From: Acanthaster planci
Lineage: Eukaryota; Echinodermata; Asteroidea; Valvatida; Acanthasteridae
Reading direction: 5' to 3'
Assembly: GCF_001949145.1 (NCBI RefSeq)
Contig: NW_019091494.1
Coordinates: 534,834 to 598,833 of the forward strand
Length of the DNA: 64,000 bases
In this document: one piece after another, positions 1 to 12,825 of the stretch
Layout: every line of letters begins with the position of its first letter
Numbering within the stretch: position 1 is the first letter of the stretch
The notes under the pieces: generated by a model
What the model saw: the letters and a program-made list of their open reading frames with translations, nothing else
The model's database searches: none
What the model was told of the DNA's origin: nothing
Program-made: the position numbers and the translations under genes

Positions 1-1014
1 CAAACAACATTTCTCTGTCAAATGTCATTTAAAATTTTTATAGTTTAGTCCTGGAAAGGTCATGCTTTGCAGGAATCCTGATTAGTGTTTTTACTGTCAA
101 ATCCTCAGTGACTGATTTTGGTTAGGGCTGAGATTTTGGGCTTTTGCAGAATTTCTTCAAGACCTCCTCCTAGAAGACAGTTGAAGCATTCCAGGGCACC
201 TAGTTATTCAATATTTCCATACAGTAGATAGAACACGGGGCTTGTGAAATATCCTCTGTGTTTATTTGTAGTTCATGTGGTCTTCATTTTCTTATCCTGT
301 ATTAACATTCAGGAAACCTTTCCAAAATATTTCCAGTAAAATTTCAGTAAATAAGTAATTCCTTTCTTTAAATACTGCTAATTTAAAACAGTTTTGTATA
401 TATTCCACTTTAAACTTTCTATCCGTTCTTATGAAAAATTGTAGAAATAATGTAGCTTTGTACATTAAAAATGAAATTATTACACAGAATGTGTCTAAAA
501 ACTTGTTTATCTCTTAACCAATTTGATTTCCTGGATAGTTATTCAGGAAATTAAAATGTTTAAAGTTCAGTTAGAGGTTATTTAAACGTGATTTCATTTA
601 TGTTGAATTCCTCCTATGGTGAACATCTCCTACAATTAAGTACATAAAAATTCAAGCATGAAAAATAAATGTAATTTTTATGACTAAAAATGATTGAAAT
701 TTAACAAAGGCACATTAAAAGATCAAGTAAAAAAAGCAAAAACAGTCCTTTTACAATTTGAACAAAGTTAAATGTCATATAAGTGCATATAACGGCACAC
801 ATGTTTCAAACATCAGTCAGTCAGATTGCACAGATATTTACAGAAAACATATCGTCTCCCCTACTGGACGCCCACTGGCAAGAATCAGTAGTGGACACAT
901 ACGGAGACTGTATTCCATTCTACAAAATATCTTTCGTAAAAGAACTTTAGAAACCTCTTTGTTACTAAATTTAAAACGTCTAACAAATTGTGGAGTGGTC
1001 ATTGATCTCTTGCA
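1..1014. other. 3' flank of gene A, no gene seen
   Basis: AT-rich sequence downstream of the stop codon of the minus-strand esterase gene A; it should contain that gene's 3' UTR. An AATAAA on the minus strand lies near position 261. The open frames here are short and show no family resemblance. Confidence 0.5.
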
Positions 1015-4000
1015 TCAGTTTGCTTCAATCGCAAGATGTTCCTTGGCATACAAAATCAAATCCCGGAACATATTTTCCCCTACCTCAAACACCAGCGGCC
1101 AGGTCGGTCCAAGCACGCCGTGGAACCCGCCTTGGTAATGCTCCCACCTCACTGGTACTCCGGCCTCTTGGAGTCTGATCGCGTAGAATGCGCCGTGGTC
1201 TCTCAGTGCATCGAACTCGCAGGTAACCACGAATGTTGGTGGCAGGCCGGCCATCTCTCGCCGCAGCAACGGGCTGGCTCGCGGGTCCAGGACTATGTCA
1301 TCGATCTGATCCCAGACGTAGTCGTCTCCTCTCTGCTCCTGGAGATGGGGTGGGGTGAGATGGCCGTAGTCTTGCATGTGCAGAGGCAGCATGGTGTGGT
1401 TGACGAACTGCGCCAAGGGAGACTCCCTGCGGAACTCCACGGATGTATGGGTGTTATCGACAAGTGCTCGTACCACGCGCTCATCCAACCTCCCTAGCAG
1501 GTAGAAACAGGTAAACTCGCCCGCCTCCTGCCAGGTTACCATCGACCCCTCCTCGCCGAAGAGCGAGATGGAGAGGAAAGTTGCTGGTGTGTGATTGTCG
1601 ATGAACTGTGTGATTGGATAGATGAGAGCCTGAAAGGCCACGTCGGGATAGCCCGGCTCGTCGTGAAGGATCTGAGCCACGGCAGCAGCCAGGGCACCGC
1701 CAGCGCTGTCCCCGGCTATGCCGATTCGCGAAGAGTCAACGTTGAACTCCTGGGCATGGTCCATGAACCATTTGGTGGCGTTCAGGCAATCCTCGTATGC
1801 AGCTGGGAAGGGATGCTCTGGAGCTAGTCTGTATCTGCAGAAAAAGAAAGCATGGATTTCTTTTAGCCATTGATAAGCACGCAAACAGTTAAGTAGCGAA
1901 GGTCCTGTGGACTTTCCAAATTACCTTGTTATAGAGGTACCTCTTTTTATCATCAATGAAAAACAAAGACTTGGGACAATTTGCCTTGTTATAAAACATG
2001 ACTTTGTAGCCTATTATAATATCAATATTCTATGTGTTTGACTGTAATCAACCTCTTACCCTAAAACTAACCCTTCCCCACAACAAAAGTTCAACACAAA
2101 TTTATTTTGGAAAACCCAACAGAAACAAGTATTATGTGTATACCAACTTTCAATCAGGGCGGGTAAAACCAACACATCCCCAACTCTTATAACTCATGGA
2201 CTACACAACACTTACTCAATAGATACCAAAACACAGTCCAGCTCTTCCGCAAAACGCCTTGTCAGAAAGTCAAACATTGCTGTCGGGACAAAATGGAAGC
2301 CAAGAAATATAATTATCAGCTTCCTCTTCACAGCTAATAGATGTAACTTGTTCTCAGGCTCTTCGGAGTCTTCTTCTCTTCGTGTATGTACATGCTCAAT
2401 CTGTCGCACATTAATCTTCGCCGTTACGCGATTTTATTCTCATCACTCCGGCTGACTGTCCAACCACCGCCTTACTGACCGACAATAGGTTTCCAGAAGC
2501 CAACCAATCATCTTAATACTCCTCGATCAAACACGGGTGACTGGTTGTCCTGGCCAAAGGTGGAAGGTTGGTACTTGTTAAATCACTTTCATAAGGGCTA
2601 TTAATGTCAGGTTAAAGTCATTAGGGCGAGAAAAATGAAATGGCAATTCCACCTTGGAGGGATAACAGTTTTTTTTGGTTTTGACACTTTTGTTATTACA
2701 CTAACTTTGTGTATACTGAAAAACATACATTTCCTTTCATTGGTCAAGAGCTTCCACGTTCAAAAGATTCTAAGAAAAGTGTTGAAAATATCTCACACAG
2801 CTACCGAAAAACTAAATAACTACACTGCTAAAGAAATATGAACATTCCCCCCAAATATTTGGGCATTATTATGAGCATTTTGATGCAATTTTTTAAGCTA
2901 CCCAAGGTCATATTTCCGCAAACTTTAGTCACCCGTGCAAGTATTACATAGGCTAAATGAGAGGGATCTTAAGAAACTGTAAGCACAAAAACCGGCACTG
3001 TTACAAATTCCATGCTAATTTTGTTACTATACTGGCAGATTCTTACAGCTCCATAGGAGCCTATAACTTGCGTTCGCCACAGATTTCACGTACCCTAACC
3101 CTCCTCAATCCTCCAAAATCCTTTGGGTGGTTTTGGAGGATTTTGGAGCATTGCGGATGAATGGCAAAAGTGTATGGCCGATTGCAAAGGATGCCATGTG
3201 TGAATGTTGTGGGTTGGACCTTGTGTTGCTTATGCTTAGTCATGCATAAATTTACCTGATATTACTTTGAAATCAACTACACTGCCCGAGCAAGCCATTT
3301 GCACCGCCTCAACATAATGGCAGGAGTTTCTGGAGGATTTTGAAGGATTAAGGACATGGTACCTCTGATTTGGAGCATAAAGGCAAAGATCGGAGGATTG
3401 ACGATGAATGCAACTTTTAGACTAGGGCCACTGAAGGATTTTGGAGGATTGAGGGCGAGCCCAAGCAAAAGGCCCTATAGTAGGTTAGGGTTAACCGAAA
3501 CTGAGTTAGAAGTCGCCAGAGCCACTTTTGAGTTTTAGTGTGTATTGGAAAGAGCAAAGTCAGACCTCTCTTTTAACATATCACTCAGTTTGGTATCCTT
3601 CATTTACATTATAATGAAAATGTATGTGGGTGAAAAAATTGAGGATTCCTGTGTGCAAGATTCAAAGGCCTTCAACCCAACTGTGGCTCTGGTGACTCAT
3701 TTTTACAGAGGGGCTCAAAAATATTGTGCTATTTATCCTTCTTTCAGCAGGTTTTCATCAAAATGTGTCTTTTGCCAAAAATATTTTACTCAGTAGCTCT
3801 GTGAAAATGAGCTCACTTAGCTGCTAGCCTTCATACACATATACCGGTATCGCCACACACTCACCAGTACTTCCAATGACAAAAGCGCCACCATGTATAA
3901 ATACCACTGCCGGTCCAAAGTCAGCCCTCCTTTTGATTGGTTCATAGAGGCGAACTTTGACCCCCTCAAAGGTTGTTAACGTGTACCGGATGTTGGAACC

Positions 4001-5019
4001 CCGCACTTCCGGAGGAGAAGCCACCACGAAAGCTGCGCTCTCGACGAAGGAGCGAAAAAGTTGAACATAATGCGAAGATGTAAAGAGAGAGAGAACGTAC
4101 GCCTACGAACCAAAAGGCAAAGATAGCCGAGCATTACTTTTCTTTGAAAATCATAGGCGTACATGATGCAATCGCACATTTCCTATGTGTAAAATGAAAA
4201 CTGGGTTTACTTTGAACATATTCGATTAGTATATTAGTCTATCTATTAGTCTTGCCCAATCTTTTTAAATAAACCAATCATTAAATACATCGCTCTGTAC
4301 AAGCAATAGCGCCATCACAAATATCATTTTGGATTATTATCTCAACAACGACGCACTTTTATAGCCAAATATTTTTAAATCCAATCTTTACTACGGTAAA
4401 TACAATTGCTGTGTACAAGCAATAATTCCAACGAAACGAAATCCCAAACAACTTTCCTTGGCTCTTCATTTACTACTTGTAAATAAAAGAGTAGGAACTA
4501 TTCGCTGGCATAATGGCTGCTGTTAAATAAATGTTGCTGAGGGCGCGACAGTATCGGTGTAACGCATGCCATCAGAGAATTTAGGCAATGGTAAATTAAT
4601 AACTATAACTGTTGCGATATTTTACCCTAAAATTTACAATAGTCAGCTCTAATACCGCAAAACGCGTTTTGAATTTCAAAGAACTTTAACTAACGGAAAC
4701 GCTGGATTCCTGTCGGCGGTATTCTAATAATGATAGCAATAATATTAGGGGTCGATAAAAATATAATTAAGATTTATTTTAGTTGTCTCATAATCGAAAT
4801 AAAAGCACGAGTATTCCATATGATGTTAAACAATTATCTTATATGACGTGTCTCCGATAACTTACCGCATCGATCGCAATTCGTTTTGCAGCGACAAAGC
4901 CCTTGTATTTCCAGGGGTCTCGGATGCCATCTGGTGTGGGGTTGTTGAGGTAGTAGGCTGCCACCAGAATCCAAAAGATGAGTAGCAATGATGTTGCAGC
5001 AGTCCGGACTCCAGACTGA
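1015..5019 (-). CDS. Gene A: AADAC-like alpha/beta-hydrolase esterase (HGGA subfamily)
   Basis: Predicted ER membrane serine esterase of the arylacetamide deacetylase / hormone-sensitive-lipase family. Exons, in order of transcription: 4866-5019 (5' boundary uncertain), 3865-4102, 2216-2279 and 1015-1834, joined by GT-AG introns of phase 0, 1 and 2. Exon 1 encodes a hydrophobic anchor (SLLLIFWILVAAYYL) followed by NPTPDGIRDPWKYK. Exon 2 ends in the oxyanion motif FIHGGAF, with Ala where the family usually has Gly. Exon 3 is 64 nt and ends CVLVSIE. Exon 4 starts YRLAPEHPFPAA and carries the nucleophile elbow GIAGDSAGG, the acid residue in CEFDALRDHG and the histidine in GGFHGVLG, so the triad is complete. 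No in-frame ATG exists in exon 1 before a TGA, so a further 5' exon is likely; a possible acceptor (CATCCAG) precedes 5019. Nearest relative in the window is gene B, transcribed divergently. Confidence 0.82.
3090..3460. repeat. Local repeats of a GGAGGATTTTGG motif in intron 1... of gene A
   Basis: This lies in the intron of gene A between exons 2 and 3 (2280-3864). CCTCAATCCTCCAAAATCCTT near 3101-3122 is inverted against AAGGATTTTGGAGGATTGAGG near 3433-3455, and related GGAGGATTTTG words occur at about 3138 and 3330. It may be a degraded inverted-repeat element; its borders cannot be fixed. Confidence 0.45.
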
Positions 5020-5463
5020 CTGGATGTAGCATGACTTCAAAGGAATTTGATTAAAAAGCTATATACTTCTCCAAGATGGAAATTATGATGAAAATGACCA
5101 ATGCTATAGGATTTAAGACTTGAAGGTTTTCAAGGTGAAAGAAACCAGATGAGTAAAATGGTTGCGGTTGCACCATGTATCACTCTCTTGAGTATGTGTG
5201 GTTCTGAGAAGAACCGGGGAATAACTCGACGTTTCCTACAGTGTACACTGTCCGTCTTCAGGACACTGCAGGATTCTGACTGGGAGTGGAGCTCAGCTAA
5301 AGGATTTTTTTCAAGAGATTGGACTTTTCCTTGAGGTGCCTATAACACTTATCAGCAGCAAACTGATAAACCATTCTTCTTCTTCTTAGTACTGCACACA
5401 AACTCCTCAAACGGGATATACTGTTGCAGGTGTCGTGGCCAGTGTAAACTAATAATGGCCCCC

Positions 5464-6000
5464 CTAAAAAAAAGGAATTGGATCCATGTTGATTAATTTT
5501 GTCTGCAGCCTGTCAGCTGTAGTTACTTGTCGTATGCCTTTCGGCAGTAGGCTCCACCCAACTATGGTTCTTGGCAGAAATGAGTATCTGTAACAGTCCT
5601 TTTTGATGGTGGGGTGAACAAAGGAAGTTGCAGTTGATTTCCGGGTGTGAATTTTATCGACGGCTTGTTTGATTTGATACTTGTCAGTGTTGATGGCTAT
5701 CGTATGATGTATGGACTTAAACATGAGTGTGAGTCTGGATACGGCCCGGTGGATATCCAGTGATTCCCAACCAAATTCAGATATAGTAGAGGAGACACTG
5801 CTGATCCTTCTTGAGTCTTTACAGACGAATCTAGCTGATCTTTGTACTGCTTCCAACTGGTTTTGTGATCTTGCTTGTATACTATGGTTCCCACATTGAA
5901 GAGCAATATTCCAATTTGGGTCGCACTAAGGCTTTGTAAGCAACGGTGGAAGGGGTAATTTCCGAGGTCTTTTTAAGTAAACTGGTATTAAAACATAATG
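5464..6000 (-). mobile_element. LINE remnant: C-terminal end of a non-LTR retrotransposon reverse transcriptase
   Basis: On the minus strand the sequence first reads VAYKALVRPKLEYCSSMWEP (about 5890-5960). After a frameshift it continues in an open frame (5464-5856) with EAVQRSARFVCKDSRR, then SVSSTISEFGWESLDIHR and RLTLMFKSIH. This is the typical tail region (thumb and C-terminus) of CR1/Jockey-group LINE reverse transcriptases in invertebrates. Only the 3' end of the element is present and it is frameshifted, so it is a 5'-truncated dead copy. It sits in the 7.8-kb divergent interval between genes A and B. Confidence 0.7.
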
Positions 6001-7425
6001 TTCATCCCTTTCCTCTGTTTTCGTTTTTCTTTTTTTTAACCGATAAAATTACATTTTGAATCCCACACAAAGTACTACTTGTTACACTTCCCTCGCCTGA
6101 TGATACTTGCTGTATTGAGGGTAATTGAGGTGGCGTACGGGTTCCTCTCTTCCATCTCTGCGGACTGGACTGCATGGGTTCGATTAGATTAACAACTATA
6201 GCAAGTAATAGCAACTAAATGCTATGAGACACCATGATGGAGACGCCAACAAATCGTAACTGGGCAAAGGTTTTCCCCTGCTTTATAAGCCGATGCAAAG
6301 CTCGGGGAACTTAAAGCAGTCCAGTTCAGGCCCAGTTCTATTTTCACGAGCCTGGGGAAAAGAGAGATATTAAATCGGCGGCCTGCAAAAATAATTGAAC
6401 CCTCAGTCCCATCATACGTGTGGACAAAAGTCTTTCAGACTTGTATACGCCGATATTCATTTCTCAATAATTCGGTTAAGTCAACTCAGTGGATTGGTCT
6501 TACCTTCTAGCCAGGCCCATATTACTGTGCTTCATCCGTGGCTTGTAACTAGCTAGTACTAAATGGACGTGCAGCCTGCGCACTGAGTCAAGCTGGGAGT
6601 CATGTCTCCATTGCCATGTATAATAACTACAATTAAATCCAGGGTGGCATTTACGTGTACATACAGTGCGTTCAACTGCAGGTTAATCATGCAGACAGCT
6701 CAGCTGGACCTTCGCCCATGTTTACAGTAGCCTGAACAAATTAACGTGCTTTGTGACAATGTACCGCGGACGTGTACCTTGAACAGTACTAAGAGGTACT
6801 GGCCGGTCCGTCTCTAAGTGTGGACAACAGTCCCAACGTGAAGAGCACACGTTCTTCAGTATATTACCTTATCTGCTGTACAATTTCGGATTTTTCAATC
6901 CTTTCAGCGCCGACAAGCGCATAAGGGTTATACAGAGCAAGACAAACTGCCCACAAACACCCCTCTTGGCATTGGTTGATCCCTATCACTGTCTGGTTAT
7001 AGAGAACACACACCTTGCTAAAAAGCACAGGCCGAATGTCCCTGCCACACGTCCTGATGCCCAGTCGTGCATTACAGGGCGCATCAATATGTCATTACGT
7101 AACTCATAATACCAGCATCCGTCATCCTAACATATTCAGGCTGAAACCACGCATGGATTCCCTCCTTCATGAACCATGTAGCTGTGAGCGGTACCAGAAA
7201 TTTCTCAAACCGTGTGTCAAAACAGTACTAATGAATTAACAAGGCCGTGGTGCTAAGCTGCACCTTGAACTATTATAGCACATAATTATGCATGGGAAAA
7301 ATACAGTTTGATTGGTTGGATTTTCTTCACTGAATAGGCTGACCGATTCATGTCCGACAGACTGCACAAAAGTCCGACATGCGTTCACGCGCGTGTGATG
7401 CGCGCAGCTGGAAAATGTAGTGTGG
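6001..7425. other. Intergenic, upstream side of divergent pair A/B
   Basis: I see no gene. Short open frames, such as 7015-7239, have no recognisable domains. Confidence 0.4.
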
Positions 7426-7853
7426 CATAGTTATGCACGTACGCGCACAAATGGCCTTGGAGGCAAGGGCCATTGAAAATGTACAGGGGTGCTATTTTTA
7501 TCATTTTCTCTTAGGTTTTCTGGCTTTGTTCAGTTTCTTTCATCAGAAAATCCCATTAAATCGCTTTTGCTATTAGTTTCTAATCTAAGTGGGGTTTAAA
7601 TTTCCCCGCTCAATCTCGTGGGCAATAAATCTGGACTGCAAAGTATTTTTACCGTGCACAGGGCATTAAAAATCCCGCTTAGATTAGACACTAATAGAAA
7701 AAACAATGTAATGATATTTTCTGATGAAAAAAAGTGAAAAAAGCCAGAAAACCCGAGAAAAATGATCAAAATCGCACCCCTGTACATTTTCAATGGCCCT
7801 TGCTGTCAAGGCCATTTGTGCGCATGCGTTAACGATTATGAATTTATTAGTGA
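7426..7853. mobile_element. Fold-back (MITE-like) element, family 1, copy 1
   Basis: The left arm, about 7441-7609 (GCGCACAAATGGCCTTG, AAGGGCCATTGAAAATG, TACAGGGGTG, TTTTCTGGCTTTGTTCAG, CATCAGAAAATC), reappears as reverse complement in about 7672-7830. The two arms match over roughly 160 bp and are separated by only about 60 bp. The right end continues to a TTATTAGTGAA terminus at about 7845-7854 that is shared with the second copy at 28963-29725. No transposase is encoded, so this is a non-autonomous element. The long open frames here (7684-8235 minus, 7793-8155 plus) run through the inverted repeat and are not genes. Confidence 0.75.
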
Positions 7854-10800
7854 AAAGGTATATTGGGAGAATAGTAAGTGTCCACGTACACAGAGGGCAG
7901 GGCTTATTTGATCGTCTATTGAAGAAGGGGTACAGCAGTGAGAAAAAACAAGCTATTCGGCATCCGGCACCTAGCCTGCCGCAGCCGAAGTTAGTCAATG
8001 AGTGGCGGGAGGGGTTGCCGCTAAGGAAAACTGAAGGAAAACTGACAAACAAAACTAATTTGAAAGTAAAATTCAAAAAATTCGGGGGGGGGGGAGAAAA
8101 GGGAGACAAACAAAAAGAAAGGAGGGGAGGGATAAAATCAGCAATGCACATGTGAACACCTCGGAATTGACCCCCTTCTATACCATAAGCTGCTGCTGAT
8201 TCTTTGAACCCTGGAAACTTGCCCCTTCCTGGCAATGCCCAAGAGGGTTTTTTTTTGGGGGGGAGGAATATGTTAATAGTTTATGTTGCCTGTGGTAGGT
8301 GCAACTTTAAGGTTGCAAAGGCCTTTACAAGGATACGCATGCGTTGACCGTTCCAGCAGGTTTCACTCTTTGAGGAACCTTTATACGTCAATTAATGATA
8401 AAATGATAAATATAGAAGGAACAAAAGGAAATCCCTCGAAGATGGCTGCTTTTCTATGGCTGTTCCTTGCTCTGTTCTGATGAAAGGAACGCCAACACAA
8501 CTGCTGGATAGTTGCGGTTACGAACCTCTACGTAAATACAAGTAAAGGTTACAGGCGATTATTGCGGCAACTCCTTTTGTTTGTGCATATTAACTCTTGT
8601 TGTGCTTGTTTGTTAAAATCGGGTTTTTTATTCAAAAACAAACACCCAAAAATGATTTGTGTATACATGTCCCGAATATCGCAGTTTTAGGTGCGTTTGC
8701 GTCTGTTGCTGCACGTTTCCACTTTTCATGTCTTTTCCTTTTCCCGTCTATGCGCTCGCTTCCTATAGTTTCCACTCAGTCCAATCTTTACGTTCTGCAC
8801 GATTCCATTTTAAATTTAAGCCCAAAAGAGTGTCAGAAATTATGGTCAAGGCTGAAGATTGCACTGGGCTGGTCTGACAGTGGCTAAGCTTGCTGTTCCC
8901 CGGCGTGCGTGCTGTGCACCAGTGCTTTGTAGCCATAAATCATCCTCGACTCTTCTTTCTTTCTCGTTAGACCTATGCCCCCATTCTTTGTAAGTTTTCT
9001 GGTTAATATTTTACTGAACGGATTCTAAATAAGGACTATCAGGATTATTTGATAACATTTTGATCGGTCAAGTGCATGCAGAAGAATTGTCAATAGTAAT
9101 TTATCACAATCCAAGACGCAAACTGTATATAACGTGTGTACGCATAAAACCCCTTTGTACAAAGTCCCTCGACCTTTAATAAACTTGGGCAGTCAGAGGA
9201 TATTTCAGTTGCCTGTGTTAATTAGTTTTGAACTTCATTCCAAAGTTGCTAGTGACTGGGAGTCGATACTGAATGCCAAAGTGTCCCCTGCATCACACTA
9301 GTAACTAAAACTCATTTCCCTTTTCAAAATTATCCGTCACCGTTACCGTCTTCATTTTGACATCGGATGCGTGTTTGTAGAAACAACGGAGACTGAGTTC
9401 CAGTTTTCCAAAGGCCGAAAAATGTAAGTGTGAATTCTCAATGCCTTAAACTACATATATTACTGATACAGACCACCGACAAGAGAAACTGTTAAATGTA
9501 ATATGGGGACGTAACTAGGGTGGGGTGGGGGGGTGGGGGCTTTGGGATCCGTGCTTGTATACCTCTCCTCCAGGCCCAGAATATTAAGGATTGAAGCAAA
9601 ATCTGGTGATGGGCCACCTTGGTTATTATTTTAACTGTGACCAAATCCACCGAGTGCCTCCCTCCACAGATTGAGGGCCGGCCAAGTGCCCTTTGTAAAT
9701 TTGTTACGCCACTGATGTCATCTGAAAACACAATGATCCCATTATGGTGATTCATGTACCGAATAATAGACTGTGTATTGATCGTAGTGGACATCTACCT
9801 ATTCTTCAGAGGCGTTTTGTCTAACGGAACTAAGAAATTATGATAAAATAGTAAATCTAAAGACAGCTAGAGCTTAATGGCGAGTTTAGTGGTTGCCACA
9901 CTTATATTCGCAAAATGCCAAAAGCCAAGACCTGTCTTCTATGACACATTTCCTTCACGAATCATGATTCCAAACTACCATTTATATTCCCGAAATAGGG
10001 CGTGTCAGTGTATTACAGTCTCTTGCGTCGTATAAAAACCACTTGATTTTAGTGTCTGACGGAAAGGTACCATCAAAAATCTTTGATATTTAAATTTAGG
10101 TTTTAAGACCTTAAAACTCTCATCTCCCACCACTCCAACTGTTAACGTTGTCGCCTCCAGAAATTACACTAGCTCCTCGTCAACATTTAAGATTTCTTAC
10201 CTAAAGTTTTCAAAAGGTCCTCATAAACCATTAGCCATTTTCTAGAAACGTTTGTACAGTGGCGGTTAAAATTTCAACTAATCTTCGGGAATCACTGCTA
10301 GAAATGCTTCCCAATACAAAACTAGGTGCAAATCTAAACTTATCTAGCATTAAAAAAAATCCTACTTCATCCTTGATGGCTCTATAAACAAGGATTGCCT
10401 TCAACAAGGATTATATCAATGGACATTAAGCTTAGATATCGACACAAACGTGCATTTGATATATCATCATTATCAATTCGTACAGGGTTCAAGGCAAGGT
10501 AGATTCACAACTTTATCTTCAGCTGAAACAGCTTTACTAATGGTCGACTTACGTTAACGGCATTTTATGTCGAATATCGAGCCAAAGGTTGCAAAGTTAA
10601 TTTGTTCTCCGGAAATTCCGGCTTCACGTTCGCAGGTGTTGATGGTGCTGCCAAACAATCACTAATAGATTTGACCACGGAGAACTATTACTGCGAAATT
10701 TTGCCAGTAGACAATAATGCTTTGGTTGAAAATGATCATACATGTTGAACAACCCACAACGACTCTAATGGTTGAAGTTTACAACTGGAAGACTGCATAT

Positions 10801-11150
10801 ACAACACATCACTTTTGAGGTACAATCTACACAAGTCTTTGGAAACATGACAGATGCAACTACACCGGCACAGAATGTATGCACCATTTTCAGGTGAAAA
10901 ACGGGAAACACATTTCCAGTTTAATGTACAAAACCTGAGAATTTACAACATGGAAGTTGTAGTGAGTTTAGTGCGCTGATTGATTGATTGCTATTTATAT
11001 AAATACATTTGCAATAGAAATTGCTTCGGCTCCCGTGCATTAAAATACAATACGTACTAAAAGTTAAGAAATACATATTTATAACAATAAAATAATTAAG
11101 CAATAAAAAGAATTAATTTTAATAACACTCGAAACGAACAAATTGACAAA
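7854..11150. other. Intergenic between A and B; G-run and a possible decayed element
   Basis: There is a run of nine G at about 8084-8094. A G-rich block at about 9509-9540 is followed near 9708 by GTTACGCCACTG, resembling the end of a hAT-type MITE whose other end (GACGTAACTAGG, near 9508) is decayed. No coding gene is supported. The LINE 3' UTR probably reaches to about 10920. Confidence 0.4.
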
Positions 11151-12440
11151 TTACTTGGTTTCATTCGGTCCCCTGACTGCAGTTGGGTAAAAGCCTCTTC
11201 TGAACCGTTCTGTATCACACTCAATTACTCTGTACCGTTTCCCTGATCTTAACAACTCAAATAACTCATTAGCTGGGTGAAATTCATCAATAATAATACC
11301 GCTGGTCCTGTTCTCCACTCTAGATCTGTAAATGTCTAAAACTGGCGTGAGATCTCTACCAATAATACGTGCAGCTAACTTAACCACTTTCTCCAGTGCC
11401 TGCCGGTCAGCCATGGTGGTACTTCCATACCACACAGTGATGGATTGTGTTAATACACTTTCTACCACTGCTCGATAGAACTTGACCAGCAGATCACTGG
11501 ATGAGTGGAAACTCTTCAGGCATCGGAGGTAGAAGAGCCGTTTCTGTGCTTTCTTGATGCAATGCATAACATAAGTACTCCAACTCAGATCATTTGTTAA
11601 ATAAATACCCAGAAATTTAAAACAATCTCCAATTTCTACATCATTTTCGTTGATAGCAAAGGGAGCGATTGCAATTGGAGTTGTACAGAAATTGACAATG
11701 ATCTCTTTTGTCTTCACTACATTGAGGTATAAATTATTATCAGAGCACCACTGAGTAAATTGCTGAATTTGATTGCGACAATTATACTCATCATTACTCA
11801 TAATAAGCCCAACAATGGTTGTGTCATCAGCATATTTGACAATTTTACAGTCATCAAATGAAGAAACACAATCATAAGTGTACAATGAATATAGCAATAG
11901 TGATAGCACACACCCATGGGGAGCGCCGGTATTCGTAACAGCTGAGTTGGGATGAAAGAATTCACTCTAACAACTTGACTGTGATCAGTATCAGAAAATC
12001 GTAAATCCAGCTACAATGTGATGAGTTAATACCGAGTTCAGCGAGCTTATTGTATAATTTAGATGGTGGTATTGTATCAAATGCAGAACTGAAATCAATT
12101 ATCAAAAGTCTGGCATATGTTAAATCTACTGTTTAAATGTTTGAACACATAATGAAGTACGAGTGATGCAGCATCATCGAAAGATCGGTTGGCACGGTAT
12201 GCAAATTGTAAAGGATCCTGGGATTTTGAAATTGCAGACTTAATTTAAGATAATCCAAAACAATACGCCCTGGTGATTTCATGACTTGCGATGTGAGTGC
12301 CACTGGCTGATAATCGTTGAAGCTGTTTACAAGAGTTTTTTCGGTACTGGAACTATAATTGATTTTTTTAAAACCTGTGGAATTTTACACGATGTTAAAG
12401 ACCAATTAAAAATTGATGTAAACATAAAATAAAGTTCACC
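11151..12440 (-). mobile_element. LINE remnant: reverse transcriptase of a Rex/CR1-like non-LTR retrotransposon
   Basis: The minus strand encodes, in order and with frame breaks: PVPKKTLVNSFNDYQPVALTS (about 12300-12350); MKSPGRIVLDYL; LQFAYRANRSFDDAASL (about 12170-12225); [19 protein letters not shown] (about 12050-12110); then an open frame 11151-11909. That frame holds LYSLYTYDC, the catalytic box KYADDTTIVGLI, NLYLNVVKTKEIIVNF and a C-terminal LFELLRSGKRYR block ending at TRGPNETK-like residues. These are the finger/palm motifs of a LINE reverse transcriptase. The 5' part (endonuclease) is missing and at least two frameshifts are present, so the copy is dead. It inserted about 370 bp upstream of the first recognised exon of gene B. 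Confidence 0.88.
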
Positions 12441-12825
12441 AGAGCATGATTTCAGTAAACGATATCAAATTCCATCGGGACCTGAAGCTTTCCTTGCATT
12501 CAAGTGTCCACCTCTGCGATTACAAATGGGGGAGGACCAACATCTCTGAGAGGGTGTATGTCACCTTCCTGCTCGAACCGAATACAAAATCTGTTGAAAT
12601 TTGTCTAAGTACTCAGGACATATTTCCAACCATTTGGAACAATTTTGGAAGCTCCCAAACGGTGCACGATTGTACAAAAGCCTCAAGAATTGGAGGACGT
12701 CACGAACGTTGGCCTGAATCCGCGTCTAGAGAGCGGCATACGACCGTGTCCCCCCTCCAAAACTAAATTTATTTCAATAAACTGTATGTCACGGCTTCCT
12801 CACCAGGTCATTTGAGCAATCTCAG

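Noticed and set aside
1036-1497. 153-codon plus-strand frame opposite gene A exon 4
   Set aside because: Antisense shadow of the conserved esterase exon; similar shadows occur opposite exon 4 of D, E, F and G.
7684-8235. 183-codon minus-strand frame (and 120-codon plus-strand frame at 7793-8155)
   Set aside because: It runs through the arm of a fold-back element and a poly-G tract; composition is low-complexity and no domain is seen.
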